This document shows positions 32,342 through 40,958 of a stretch of 64,000 nucleotides of DNA, in pieces (the first letter of the stretch is position 1; every line of letters begins with the position of its first letter). Location: the NCBI GenBank assembly GCA_017307855.1, contig JAFKGD010000010.1, positions 124,001-188,000 of the forward strand. Reading direction: 5' to 3'. The translations under genes and the position numbers were made by a program. A model generated the notes under the pieces. That model made no database searches and was not told the DNA's origin. It saw only the letters and a list, made by a program, of their open reading frames with translations. The stretch comes from Burkholderiales bacterium (lineage in GTDB: Bacteria > Pseudomonadota > Gammaproteobacteria > Burkholderiales > Burkholderiaceae_C).

Positions 32342-32686
32342 ATGCGCAAGACTTTCCCCCTCGCCGTAGAAGGCAAGCACCCCGACCGCCTGCTCGACGC
32401 GACCAAGCACGACATCCGCAAATACCTGGCGCGCGAGCGCCGCCGCACGCTGCCCGAGGGCATGGACTACTGGGACTTCGATTGCCGTTTCGGCACCACG
32501 AAGGAAACTGCCGAACCCGCCCACGTGGCCAGCCTGATCGAGCGCATCGATGCGGCGGCCCAGGCGGGCGAGCCGCAGTTCTACGTGGAGATCCTCGCGC
32601 GGGCGGCCAGGCGCGGCCCGAAGGGCCCGAGCCGTGTGCAGCGCGGCGAGCCGTCGGAAGACGGCAGCGGCGACGAAGCCGCCTGA
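32342..32686 (+). CDS. DUF6172 family protein
   Basis: Basic 114-residue cytoplasmic protein. The core KTFPLAVEGKHPDRLLDATKHDIRKYL, seen here as HPDRLLDATKHDIRKYL and ERRRTLPEGMDYWDFDCRFG, matches the family I recall as DUF6172, of unknown function. The C-terminal 25 residues are a variable polar tail. It starts 67 bp after emrB and is convergent with the helicase gene. Confidence 0.7.
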   Translation: MRKTFPLAVEGKHPDRLLDATKHDIRKYLARERRRTLPEGMDYWDFDCRFGTTKETAEPAHVASLIERIDAAAQAGEPQFYVEILARAARRGPKGPSRVQRGEPSEDGSGDEAA

Positions 32687-32726
32687 GCCCGGAGCGATCG
32701 CTCGACCGCGCGCCGCGTGATCGGGT

Positions 32727-34145
32727 TTACCGCGCTCGCGGTGGGCGCGGGCGGACTTCGCCCACGCGAGCCGTACCGGCATCGTTGCCGGTCGAAGCAT
32801 CGGCAGACGCGTCGGCAGAGGCGCCAGCCGCCGCAGCCGCGGCGCGTGCCTTGTCCTTCTTGCTCGGGCGCTTGCCCTTGATGCCACCCGTGCCGGCCGC
32901 CAGGACGGCGGCCTCGGCGGCCTGCACGGCTGCCGGATCGGGTGCGAATCCCTCGATCACTTCACGCGCCACGCGCAGCCCCTGGCGTTTCTCGATCAGG
33001 CGGAAGTGAGCCTCGGCGGCCGGCGGCACCAGGCTCACGGCCAGGCCGCTCTCGCCCGCGCGGCCGGTGCGGCCGATGCGGTGCACGTAATCGATGGCGG
33101 AGCGTGGCAGGTCGTAGTTGATGACGACGGCCAGCTTTGCGATGTCGATGCCGCGCGCGGCGAGATCCGTGGTCACCAGCACGTCCCATTGCTCGTTGCG
33201 CAGTTCGGACAGGCGCTGTTTGCGCGCGCCCTGGCTCAAGCCGCCGTGGAAAGGCGCGGCCATGACGCCACGGCTGTAGAGCTTCCAGGCCACGTGGTCG
33301 GCAGTGTGCTGCGAAGCCACGAACACCAGCACCTGCGTCCAGCCTTCCTGCGTGAGCAGATGGCGCAACAGCTCGGTGCGGCGGCGCTCGTCCACCACGA
33401 TCGCGCGCTGCGCGATGTCCGGCAGCGTGGCGGGCGTGTCGTCGATCTCCACGCGCACGGGCTCGCGCAGCAGGCTGTCGGCCAGCGCCTGCACGGCCGG
33501 CGGGAAGGTGGCGGAAAAGAACAGGTTCTGCCGCATCGGTGGCAGCAGGGCCAGCACGCGCGCGAGCTCGTCGGCGAAGCCCAGGTCGAGCAGGCGGTCG
33601 GCCTCGTCCAGCACGAGGTGGCGCACATCGCCCAGGTGCAGCGCGTTGTGGTCCAGCAGGTCGAGCAGGCGGCCCGGTGTGGCCACCACCACCTCGGCAC
33701 CGCCGCGCAGCCGCAGCATCTGCGGGTTGATCGACACGCCGCCGAACACGATGGCGATCTTCAGGCGGCCGGGCAGGGGCTCGGCCAATGACTGCAGCAC
33801 CTCGCCCACCTGCGCGGCCAGCTCGCGCGTGGGCACGAGCACCAGCGCGCGCGTGCGGCGGCCGGGCCGCGAGGCGATGGCGGCCGCATCGTGCAGCAGG
33901 GCCTGCAGCAGCGGCAGGGCGAAGGCGGCCGTCTTGCCCGAGCCGGTCTGTGCCGTGGCCCGCAGGTCGGCGCCGCGCAGGGCCACCGGGATCGCGGCTA
34001 CCTGAACGGGTGTGGGCGCGTCGAAGCCCTGGCGGGCGGCCGCCTGCACCAGCGCGGCGTCCAGGCCGAGCGCGGCAAAGCCTGTGGCTGAAGGCATGGC
34101 CTCGCCTGCGAGGGCGGATTCGGGATGTTCGGGAATGTCGTTCAC
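32727..34145 (-). CDS. DEAD-box ATP-dependent RNA helicase, RhlE type
   Basis: RNA helicase for ribosome assembly or RNA turnover, cytoplasmic, 472 residues. All motifs are visible: Q motif (FDAPTPVQ), motif I AQTGSGKT, Ia PTRELAAQ, II VLDEAD, III SATF, IV to VI including TDLAARGID and HRIGRTGRAG. The C-terminal tail is basic and Ala-rich, as in RhlE. The GTG at 34145 is the longest start; ATG 34097 (MPSATGFAALGLD) is also credible and would bring the Q motif nearer the N-terminus. Confidence 0.93.
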   Translation of the reverse strand: MNDIPEHPESALAGEAMPSATGFAALGLDAALVQAAARQGFDAPTPVQVAAIPVALRGADLRATAQTGSGKTAAFALPLLQALLHDAAAIASRPGRRTRALVLVPTRELAAQVGEVLQSLAEPLPGRLKIAIVFGGVSINPQMLRLRGGAEVVVATPGRLLDLLDHNALHLGDVRHLVLDEADRLLDLGFADELARVLALLPPMRQNLFFSATFPPAVQALADSLLREPVRVEIDDTPATLPDIAQRAIVVDERRRTELLRHLLTQEGWTQVLVFVASQHTADHVAWKLYSRGVMAAPFHGGLSQGARKQRLSELRNEQWDVLVTTDLAARGIDIAKLAVVINYDLPRSAIDYVHRIGRTGRAGESGLAVSLVPPAAEAHFRLIEKRQGLRVAREVIEGFAPDPAAVQAAEAAVLAAGTGGIKGKRPSKKDKARAAAAAAGASADASADASTGNDAGTARVGEVRPRPPRAR

Positions 34146-34167
34146 GGCGCGATCGGGCAGATGGCGT

Positions 34168-34395
34168 TCACGGCGCGCGATGCAGGCGCGGGGCCGACAG
34201 CAGCGCGAGGTTGTCGTCCACGGCTGCGTCCACGTCGCGCCAGCGGCCGGTGAGCTGGCCCACGATCATCGCGGCCTTGAGCGCCTTCAGGTCCTTCACG
34301 GTGGGAGCCACCTTGATCTGCGCGACGGCGGCGCTGGTGTTGCCACCCTTGAGGAGAACCAGGATGCGGCTGGTCCAGTCGTTCGTTCTTGCCAT
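34168..34395 (-). CDS. Small hypothetical protein
   Basis: 75-residue soluble protein that I cannot assign to a named family. It begins ARTNDWTSRILVLLKGGNTSAAVAQIKVAP and looks helical with a basic, amphipathic character. It lies 22 bp upstream of the helicase gene on the same strand, so it may be co-transcribed with it. The compact start, good codon usage and lack of a competing frame support it as real. Function is unknown. Confidence 0.6.
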   Translation of the reverse strand: MARTNDWTSRILVLLKGGNTSAAVAQIKVAPTVKDLKALKAAMIVGQLTGRWRDVDAAVDDNLALLSAPRLHRAP

Positions 34396-34428
34396 GTGCC
34401 GATTGTCGCCGCGCGCCGTGCTCGCTGA

Positions 34429-35514
34429 TCAGAGCCGCAAGGCACTGGCGTAACCGGTCATTTCCAGATAGCCACGCCCCACGCTGCGCCCGGTTTCATC
34501 GCGCAGTTCCGACAGGCCTTCCCAGTAGATCGCGCCGGTGGAGCCACGGCTGTCGAGTTCCTGGTCGTCGAGCAGGGCGTCGACGGTGAAGCTGCCTGCG
34601 GGCGTGCGCACGCGCCACTGCACGGGGTAGTCGGCGCGGCTGGCGGGGCTGCGCCAGCGGCGGCCGGGCTCGAAGGCGACTTCGGCCGCGTCGAAGATGC
34701 GCAGTCGCCCGTCGGCCGCGCGCAACGATCCGCCGGCCCACAGCGTGCCGCCATCGCGCGTGCGCAGGCGGAACGCGGTGAGCGCGCCGCCATCGTCCAG
34801 GTTCATTCCGATCCAGTCCCAGCCCACGGCGTCGGGGTGCAGCAGTTCCTCGCTCCACTCGTGGTCCAGCCAGGCGCGGCCCGCGACCTCGAGCGGCGTG
34901 CCCCCGGTGGCCAGCCGCCCCTGCACGGCCAGTTGCGGCTGGCTGTAGTAGTAGCTGGCCTGCTTTTCCTCGGGGCCCTTGCGCGAGAGGCCGGAGCGGC
35001 CCTGCAGCAGCAGTGGCTGCGTCGCATCGAACCGCAGGTCGAACGTGAAGTCGCCCGCCTGCACGCGGGCACGCCAGCGTTCGGGTACCGCGCCCTGCGG
35101 GTCGTGGCGCGACAGCGACCAGTCGCCGAGCTTCAGCGCCGCGTCACGCGTGTCGGCCTGCGCGATGCCGAAACCCTCGCGTGCGATGCGCTGGTCGTGC
35201 AGCAGGCGGCGACCTGCCACGTCGGTGACGGCCGCATGCGCGAACAGCAGTTGCCGCGCCGCGAACGCGGAGCGCAGGCTCTCGGTGCCATCGACGCGCG
35301 AACGGAAGAACGTCACCTGGAAGCCGAACGCGCGCCGCGCGCTGCCTTCGCCCGCCGATGCGTGCCCGGTGATGTACCACCACTCGGTGCGCAGCTCGGG
35401 ATGCGCGCCGTGGTCGCGCGGGAAGACCAGCGTGCGCGCGGGCAGGGCGCGGGCCGTCGGTGCCAGCGCCGGCAGCAGCAGGCCCATTAGCAGGGCGCGG
35501 CGGTGCGGGTGCAT
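34429..35514 (-). CDS. AttH/CrtC-like lipocalin-type periplasmic protein
   Basis: 361-residue protein with an N-terminal signal (about 1-24, RRALLMGLLLPALAPTARAL) and two lipocalin-like barrels of the carotenoid 1,2-hydratase/AttH superfamily. Conserved pieces are TEWWYITGH near residue 44, FFRSR, and HEWSEELL with WDWIGMNLDDG. In many bacteria such genes directly follow a FtsX-type permease and a LolD-like ATPase. Here the ATG overlaps the permease stop (ATGA), so coupling with that permease is likely. An export-partner role is inferred; true carotenoid hydratase activity is unlikely, as no carotenoid genes are present. Confidence 0.82.
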   Translation of the reverse strand: MHPHRRALLMGLLLPALAPTARALPARTLVFPRDHGAHPELRTEWWYITGHASAGEGSARRAFGFQVTFFRSRVDGTESLRSAFAARQLLFAHAAVTDVAGRRLLHDQRIAREGFGIAQADTRDAALKLGDWSLSRHDPQGAVPERWRARVQAGDFTFDLRFDATQPLLLQGRSGLSRKGPEEKQASYYYSQPQLAVQGRLATGGTPLEVAGRAWLDHEWSEELLHPDAVGWDWIGMNLDDGGALTAFRLRTRDGGTLWAGGSLRAADGRLRIFDAAEVAFEPGRRWRSPASRADYPVQWRVRTPAGSFTVDALLDDQELDSRGSTGAIYWEGLSELRDETGRSVGRGYLEMTGYASALRL

Positions 35515-38105
35515 CACCAGTCCTCCTTCACGGCCAGGACGGCGTCGCGGCCTGCGGCGGCGCGGCCGGCCAGCCAGGCGGTGACGGTGCCGGCCGCCAC
35601 CACGGCGGCGCACAGCGCGGCCAGCCGCAGCCAGGGCACCTGCAGATCCATCGTCCAGTGGAAGCTCTGCGGATTGACCACGTGCACCAGCACCACCGAC
35701 ACCGCCAGGCCCAGCACCGCGCCGGCCGCCGCGCCCACCAGCGTCCACGCCGCGCCTTCGCCCGCCACCACGGCGAGGATCTGCCGGCGCGTGAGGCCCA
35801 GGTGCGCCAGCAGGCCGAATTCCTTGCGGCGCGACAGTACCTGTGCGCTGAAACTCGCGGCCACGCCGAACAGGCCGATGCCGATGGCCACGGCCTGCAG
35901 CCAGTAGGTGACGGCGAAGCTGCGGTCGAAGATGCGCAGCGAATTGGCGCGCAACTGTGCCACCGACACGATGTCGGGCGCGGGGCCGCCGGACTCGGCC
36001 GCCAGTGCGGCCAGGCGCGCGCGCACGGCAGCCTCGTCGGCTCCTTCGTCCAGCCACACCGACAGGTCGTTGATACGCGTGTCGCCCGACAGGCGCTGCC
36101 AGGCGCCCAGGTCGATCACGATGCTGCCGCTCTGGCGCGCGTAATCGCGCCACACGCCGGCCACGAAGAATTCAGGCGCGGGCGCGCCCTGCTCGCCGTG
36201 CGCGTGGGGCAGGGCCTGTGCCAGCGCGGGCAGACGCTGCCCCACGCGCGCGCAATGCAGATCGAGCATCGCCTCGCTCACGTACACCGGCAGCGTGCCC
36301 GGCGGTGCGTCCAGCGCCGTGCCCACCAGCGGCAACTGGCGCGCGGCGTCTTCGGCGGTCGGCGTGGCGCGCCCGGACAGCGGCCGGGCGATCAGCACCA
36401 CCGGCGGCAGGCCGGCGCCCAGCAGCACCTGGGTGTGGCGCTGCCCGGCCACGCGCGCCACACCGGGGACGGCCGCTGCACGCGCGGGCAGGGCGGGGTC
36501 GAAGAACACGGCTTCGCCCTGCGCCGTGGTGGCCGCGCCGCGCAGGTAGAGCTGCGCGGGCAGCACCGTGTCCAGCCACTGCGTGACCGAACCGCGGAAG
36601 CTCGACACCATCACCGTGAGCGCCACCGACAAGGCCAGCGAAGCCACCACGCCGCTCACCGCGATGGCCGCCACCGAGCGCATGCGGCGCGCGCGTTCGA
36701 TGGCGAGCATGGGCAGGGCGCGCCGCGCGAAAGCCGCCAGCAGCGCGCCCCGCGCGTAGAGCAGCGCCACCAGCGCGGGCAGGGCCACGATGCCGCCTAC
36801 CAGCAACAGGCCGACCGAGGCGTAGGCCGCAATGGGCAGGCCGCCCACCGGCGGGGCCAGCGCCAGCAGCGCACCGCCGGCCATCAGAAGCGCGCCCGTG
36901 CGGCCGGGCCGCAGGCGGGCGTGTTCACCCGCATCGACGCTGCCCAGTCCCTTGAGCGCCTGCGCGGGCGCCAGGCGCGCCGCGGCGCGTGCCGGCCACC
37001 AGCCGCCCGCCAGCGATGCCGCCACGCCCAGCGCGCCGTAGATCAGTGCCGCCGCGCCGCTCCATTGCAGCGGCGGCGTCTCGCCGCGGAAGTAGCCGCC
37101 GCCCAGGTCGCCGCCCAGCAGGCGCAGCGCCACCCAGGCCAGCAGCGTGCCCAGCAGCAGCCCGGCCGCGCTGCCCAGCGTGCCCATTGCCAGCGATTCG
37201 CACAGCACCAGCCGCAGCCGCTGGCGCGCGGTCAGGCCCAGCACGCCGAGCAGCGCGAACTGCGGCTGGCGCCGCGCCACCGAGAGCGACAGCACCGAGA
37301 ACACCAGGAACGCGCCCGTGAACAGCGCCACCAGCGCCAGCACCGTGAGGTTGACGCGGTAGGCGCGCGACAGGTTGCTGGCGCGCTGCGCCGCGTCGCC
37401 CGGCTCGGCCGCGATCACGCCGGGGCCGGCCTGCAAGTCCTTCAGCAGCGCGGCCACGTCGGTGCCGGGCGCCAGCCGGAGGTCGAGGCGCGTGAGCTGA
37501 CCCGTGCGGCCGAACAGATCCTGGGCGGCGGCGATGTCCATCACGGCCAGCGGTTCGCCGGGCGCGCCCACGTCGCCGGCCATGCGCAACGCCTGCCAGC
37601 GCGCGCCGGCCTGCAGGCGCACATCCGCCGTGCCCAGGCGCTGCCGCGCGGCGGGGTTGAGGAAGACGGTGTCGGGCTGGAACATCGCCAGCCGTCCCTG
37701 GCCCGCGGGCAGGCCGGTATCGGCGCGCGGCATCAGCGCGGGCGCGATGCCCGCCACCACCAGGCCGTCGACGCCCTGCACGCGCAGCGGCACGCGCGTG
37801 CCGTCGGGCGCCAGGGCCTGCGTGGCCATTTCGAGCACGGGGCTGGCCAGTCGCACGGCGGGGTGCGCGGCCGCGCGCGCATAGAGCGATTCGTCGAAGC
37901 CGCCCTGCGTGGCGCGCAGTTCAAGATCAGGCTGGCCGCCGACAGCGCGCACCGCGGCCGCGAACTCGGCCAGCGCCGAGGCATTGATCAGGTGCACCGA
38001 GAACGCCAGTGCCACGCCCAGCATCACCGCCACGCCCGCGGCCGCGGTGCGCCAGGGGTGGTGGCGCAGTTCCTGCCAGGAGAAGGTGGTGAACAGGCGG
38101 CGCAT
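35514..38105 (-). CDS. ABC transporter permease, FtsX/MacB-like, duplicated domain form
   Basis: 863-residue inner-membrane protein with about ten helices arranged as two FtsX domains (C-terminal halves near residues 255-385 and 730-855) separated by periplasmic MacB-PCD-like regions. Features include the N-terminal WRTAAAGVAVMLGVALAFSV helix and the ASFSAQVLSRRKEFGLLAHLGL motif, cited as RRKEFGLLAHLGL, which is typical of MacB/FtsX permeases. It needs a separate ATPase. None is adjacent; the nearest candidate is the LolD-like gene at 44862-45524. It is coupled to the AttH-like gene by ATGA. Confidence 0.88.
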   Translation of the reverse strand: MRRLFTTFSWQELRHHPWRTAAAGVAVMLGVALAFSVHLINASALAEFAAAVRAVGGQPDLELRATQGGFDESLYARAAAHPAVRLASPVLEMATQALAPDGTRVPLRVQGVDGLVVAGIAPALMPRADTGLPAGQGRLAMFQPDTVFLNPAARQRLGTADVRLQAGARWQALRMAGDVGAPGEPLAVMDIAAAQDLFGRTGQLTRLDLRLAPGTDVAALLKDLQAGPGVIAAEPGDAAQRASNLSRAYRVNLTVLALVALFTGAFLVFSVLSLSVARRQPQFALLGVLGLTARQRLRLVLCESLAMGTLGSAAGLLLGTLLAWVALRLLGGDLGGGYFRGETPPLQWSGAAALIYGALGVAASLAGGWWPARAAARLAPAQALKGLGSVDAGEHARLRPGRTGALLMAGGALLALAPPVGGLPIAAYASVGLLLVGGIVALPALVALLYARGALLAAFARRALPMLAIERARRMRSVAAIAVSGVVASLALSVALTVMVSSFRGSVTQWLDTVLPAQLYLRGAATTAQGEAVFFDPALPARAAAVPGVARVAGQRHTQVLLGAGLPPVVLIARPLSGRATPTAEDAARQLPLVGTALDAPPGTLPVYVSEAMLDLHCARVGQRLPALAQALPHAHGEQGAPAPEFFVAGVWRDYARQSGSIVIDLGAWQRLSGDTRINDLSVWLDEGADEAAVRARLAALAAESGGPAPDIVSVAQLRANSLRIFDRSFAVTYWLQAVAIGIGLFGVAASFSAQVLSRRKEFGLLAHLGLTRRQILAVVAGEGAAWTLVGAAAGAVLGLAVSVVLVHVVNPQSFHWTMDLQVPWLRLAALCAAVVAAGTVTAWLAGRAAAGRDAVLAVKEDW

Positions 38106-38141
38106 GGCCGCATTGTGTCCCCGGTACCGGGGCGGTGCTTG

Positions 38142-39068
38142 TCAGCCGGCGGCTCGCACGGTATTGGTCAGCGTGCCGATGCCCTCGATGCGGCATTCGA
38201 TGACGTCGCCATGCGCGAGGTAGCGCCGCGGGTCCATCGCGTAGCCCACGCCCGAGGGCGTACCGGTGGCGATCACGTCGCCCGGCTCCAGCGTGAGGCC
38301 GGCCGACAGCGACTCAATGATCGGCTCGATGCGGAAGATCATGTCGCCCGTGGTGGCGTGCTGGCGTCGCTCGCCGTTGACCGACAGCGAGATCGTCAGT
38401 GCGTGCGGGTCGGCAATCTCGTCGGCCGTGACGATCCAGGGACCCATGGGGCAGCTGGTGTCCAGGCCCTTGCCCTTGAACCACTGGTCGTGACGGCGCT
38501 GCAGGTCGCGCGCGGTGATGTCGTTGACGATGGTGTAGCCGAAGACGTGCGAGAGCGCATCGGCGGCACGGATGTCGCGCCCGCCCGTGCCGATCACGAC
38601 GGCGAGCTCGACTTCGTAATCCAGTCGCCGGGTGACCCGCTCGTCGAGGCGGACCGACGCGCCATCGCCGACGATCGCGGACGCCGGCTTGGTGAAGAAC
38701 TGCGGGTACTCGGGCAGGGCCGTCTGCTTGTCGCGCGAGAGGTTGTCTTCCTTGACGTGGTCGGCGTAGTTGCGGCCCAGGCAGAACACATTCCGCGGTG
38801 TGCGCGGGATCGGCGCCAGGGCGGTGAAGCCGCCCTGCGGCACGAGGGCGCGGGCGCGCAGCGCTGGCTCGCCAGCCACCCGTCGCAGCAGCGCGAGCGC
38901 GGGGCCGCCAGCGGCGATGAGGTCCAGCAGCGAGAGGCGGTGCAGGTCGAATCCGGCGCGCTCGCCAGCCGGTAACTGCGCCAGCGCCTCGCGGAGATGG
39001 ACGACGCCGTCGTCGCCGAAGAGCGCAGGCACGGCCTCGCCGCGAAGTTCAATGGTTCCGAGTTTCAT
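38142..39068 (-). CDS. Fumarylacetoacetate hydrolase family protein
   Basis: Metal-dependent hydrolase or decarboxylase of 308 residues. The family core is visible: CLGRNYADHVKE, RLDYEVELAVVIG (Glu ligands), GYTIVNDITARDLQ and TGTPSGVG. Such enzymes cleave C-C bonds in aromatic meta-cleavage or related keto acids. It is divergent from an IclR gene 67 bp away, the typical arrangement for catabolic control. The exact substrate is unknown. Confidence 0.9.
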   Translation of the reverse strand: MKLGTIELRGEAVPALFGDDGVVHLREALAQLPAGERAGFDLHRLSLLDLIAAGGPALALLRRVAGEPALRARALVPQGGFTALAPIPRTPRNVFCLGRNYADHVKEDNLSRDKQTALPEYPQFFTKPASAIVGDGASVRLDERVTRRLDYEVELAVVIGTGGRDIRAADALSHVFGYTIVNDITARDLQRRHDQWFKGKGLDTSCPMGPWIVTADEIADPHALTISLSVNGERRQHATTGDMIFRIEPIIESLSAGLTLEPGDVIATGTPSGVGYAMDPRRYLAHGDVIECRIEGIGTLTNTVRAAG

Positions 39069-39135
39069 CGGTCAGGGTTCCTGTGGAGATGGGAAAAGTG
39101 GTGGAGCGGCGCCTGCCGCTTGCTAGCATCGGGAC

Positions 39136-39927
39136 ATGGCCCCGGTGAAATCTGCACAACGCGTGGTGGAGGTGTTCGAGTACTTCGCGCAACGCCGCGC
39201 CCCCGCGACACTGTCTCAGGTGAGCAGTGCGCTCGGCTACCCGGCGTCGAGCACGTTCGCATTGCTCAACACCTTGCGCGATCTCGGCTACCTCGACTAC
39301 TCGCGCGAGGAGCGCACTTTCGTGCCCACTGTGCGCGCCGCGTTGCTGGGCATCTGGGTCAACGATGCGTTGCTGGCCGACGGCACCATCGTGCGGCTCA
39401 TGTACCGCCTGCGCGACGAAACCGGCTGCACCGTGGTGCTGGGCATCCAGAGCGGCCTGCAGGTCCAGTACATCTCGGTCGTCAAGGGCAGCACGGCCAC
39501 CACCGGCGCCACCGACGTCGCCGCCGGGGCGCTGCGGCCGCTGCTGCGCTCGGCCGTCGGGCGCGTGATCCTCACGCTGAAGACGCGGGCCGAATTGCGC
39601 GCGCTCGTGAGCCGCATCAACGCCCAGGAGCCGGCCGCGCGCAAGGTGGGTCTGGCCGACCTGCAGGCCAGGCTCGACGAATGCCGCGCGCGCGGATGGG
39701 ACTACAGCGAGGGTGCGACCACGCCGGGTTCCGGCACGGTGACCATGCTGCTGGCGGCGCCGCGCCACCAGCCGCCGATGGTGCTGGGCCTGGGCGCGCG
39801 CATCGGCGTGCTGCGCGAGAACCGCGAGCGCTTCGTCGAGTCGCTGCGCACTGTCGTCGATCTTCATCGCGAACACATGGAGGCGCTGCCGCAGACGTTC
39901 GTGGCCTCGCGCACCGCAGGGCGCTAG
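39136..39927 (+). CDS. IclR family transcriptional regulator
   Basis: 263-residue regulator with an N-terminal winged HTH (about 7-68, TLSQVSSALGYPASSTFALLNTL, cited by ASSTFALLNTLRDLGYL) and a C-terminal IclR effector domain that binds small organic acids. It is divergent from the FAA hydrolase gene and convergent with the Bug-CaiB-hydratase operon, whose last stop is two bases from its own. It is probably the local regulator of one or both. Confidence 0.9.
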   Translation: MAPVKSAQRVVEVFEYFAQRRAPATLSQVSSALGYPASSTFALLNTLRDLGYLDYSREERTFVPTVRAALLGIWVNDALLADGTIVRLMYRLRDETGCTVVLGIQSGLQVQYISVVKGSTATTGATDVAAGALRPLLRSAVGRVILTLKTRAELRALVSRINAQEPAARKVGLADLQARLDECRARGWDYSEGATTPGSGTVTMLLAAPRHQPPMVLGLGARIGVLRENRERFVESLRTVVDLHREHMEALPQTFVASRTAGR

Positions 39928-39929
39928 CG

Positions 39930-40913
39930 TCATTCGGGCTTCATGCCCGCGGCTTCGGCCACGCGGCGCAGCGTGTCGATCTGCGCGACCTGGTACTTGC
40001 GCATCTCGCCCGTGGTGCGCGAGAGCAGTTCGGAGCCCGCCTTCTTCGCGAACTCCTGGCCTTCCGGCGAGGTCAGGATCTTCTGCACCTCGTCGGCCAG
40101 GCGCTGCACGATCGTGTCGGGCACCTCGGTGCGCACCATCAGCGCCGACCACCCGTAGATCGAGTACTCGGGCCACGTTTCCCTGAGCGTGGGCACGTTG
40201 GGGAATTCCGCGTGCCGCTGCTCGCCCGTGACGGCCAGCATGCGCAGCTGGCCCGACTTCACCAGGGCGGCCATCGATGTCACGCCGTCCATCGCCACGT
40301 CGATCTGGCGACCGGCGAGATCGGTGTTCATCTGGCTGGTGGCGCGGTAGGGCACGTGCGTGAACTGCACGCCGGCCAGGCCCGAGAACCATTCGGTCGC
40401 CAGCCGGTAGCCGGTGGCGAAATTCCCGAAGTTCAGCTTCTTCGGGTTCCGCTTGGCAGCCGCCACAAGGTCGGCGATGGTCTTGATATCGGATTGCCCC
40501 GACACCGCGATGCCCAGCATGCTGCGGCCGATGCCGGCCACCGGCTTGAAGTCCTTGAGCGGATCGTAGGGCAGGTCCTTGATCAGCACGGCGTTGACGG
40601 CCAGGTTGGTCCAGCTGCCCAGCACCATGGTGTAGCCGTCCGGCGGCGCGTTCTTCGCCTGCATCATCCCCAGGCGGCCGTCGGCGCCCGGAATGTTGTC
40701 GACCGTCACGGCCTGGCCCAGCGCGGTCGAGAGATGTTGCGCGACGAATCGCGCCGAAGTGTCGCTGGTACTGCCCGCCGCGAATGGCGAGACCAGCCGG
40801 ATCGGACGCGCAGGCCAGTCGCGCGGCTGCGCGGCGGCCCACAGCGGCGATGCCGCCAGCGGGGCCATGGCCAGGGCGCGCAGGAAATGCCTCTTGTCGA
40901 AGTCGGGGTTCAT
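39930..40913 (-). CDS. Tripartite tricarboxylate transporter (Bug family) substrate-binding protein
   Basis: Periplasmic binding protein, 327 residues, with a Tat-like/Sec signal (RHFLRALAMAPLAASPLWAAA) and the family motifs PIRLVSPFAAGSTSDTSARFVA and VDNIPGADGRLGM. Bug proteins capture carboxylates for TctAB-type or other importers. None is encoded in the window, which is common for expanded Bug families in Burkholderiales. AAGGAG precedes its ATG. It is the last gene of the operon hydratase-CaiB-Bug. Confidence 0.9.
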   Translation of the reverse strand: MNPDFDKRHFLRALAMAPLAASPLWAAAQPRDWPARPIRLVSPFAAGSTSDTSARFVAQHLSTALGQAVTVDNIPGADGRLGMMQAKNAPPDGYTMVLGSWTNLAVNAVLIKDLPYDPLKDFKPVAGIGRSMLGIAVSGQSDIKTIADLVAAAKRNPKKLNFGNFATGYRLATEWFSGLAGVQFTHVPYRATSQMNTDLAGRQIDVAMDGVTSMAALVKSGQLRMLAVTGEQRHAEFPNVPTLRETWPEYSIYGWSALMVRTEVPDTIVQRLADEVQKILTSPEGQEFAKKAGSELLSRTTGEMRKYQVAQIDTLRRVAEAAGMKPE

Positions 40914-40958
40914 GTCTGTCTCCTTCTCGGGTTGATGTTTCTCTGGGATTGATCGGCA

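Noticed and set aside
34429-35514. Carotenoid 1,2-hydratase (CrtC)
   Set aside because: Family resemblance only; no carotenoid genes are present and the gene is coupled to an ABC permease, so an AttH-like export role fits better.
35460-38975. 1171-residue open frame on the plus strand
   Set aside because: It is antisense to the FtsX permease and FAA hydrolase genes, lacks family motifs, and is rich in Arg, His and Gln as expected for GC-rich shadow frames.
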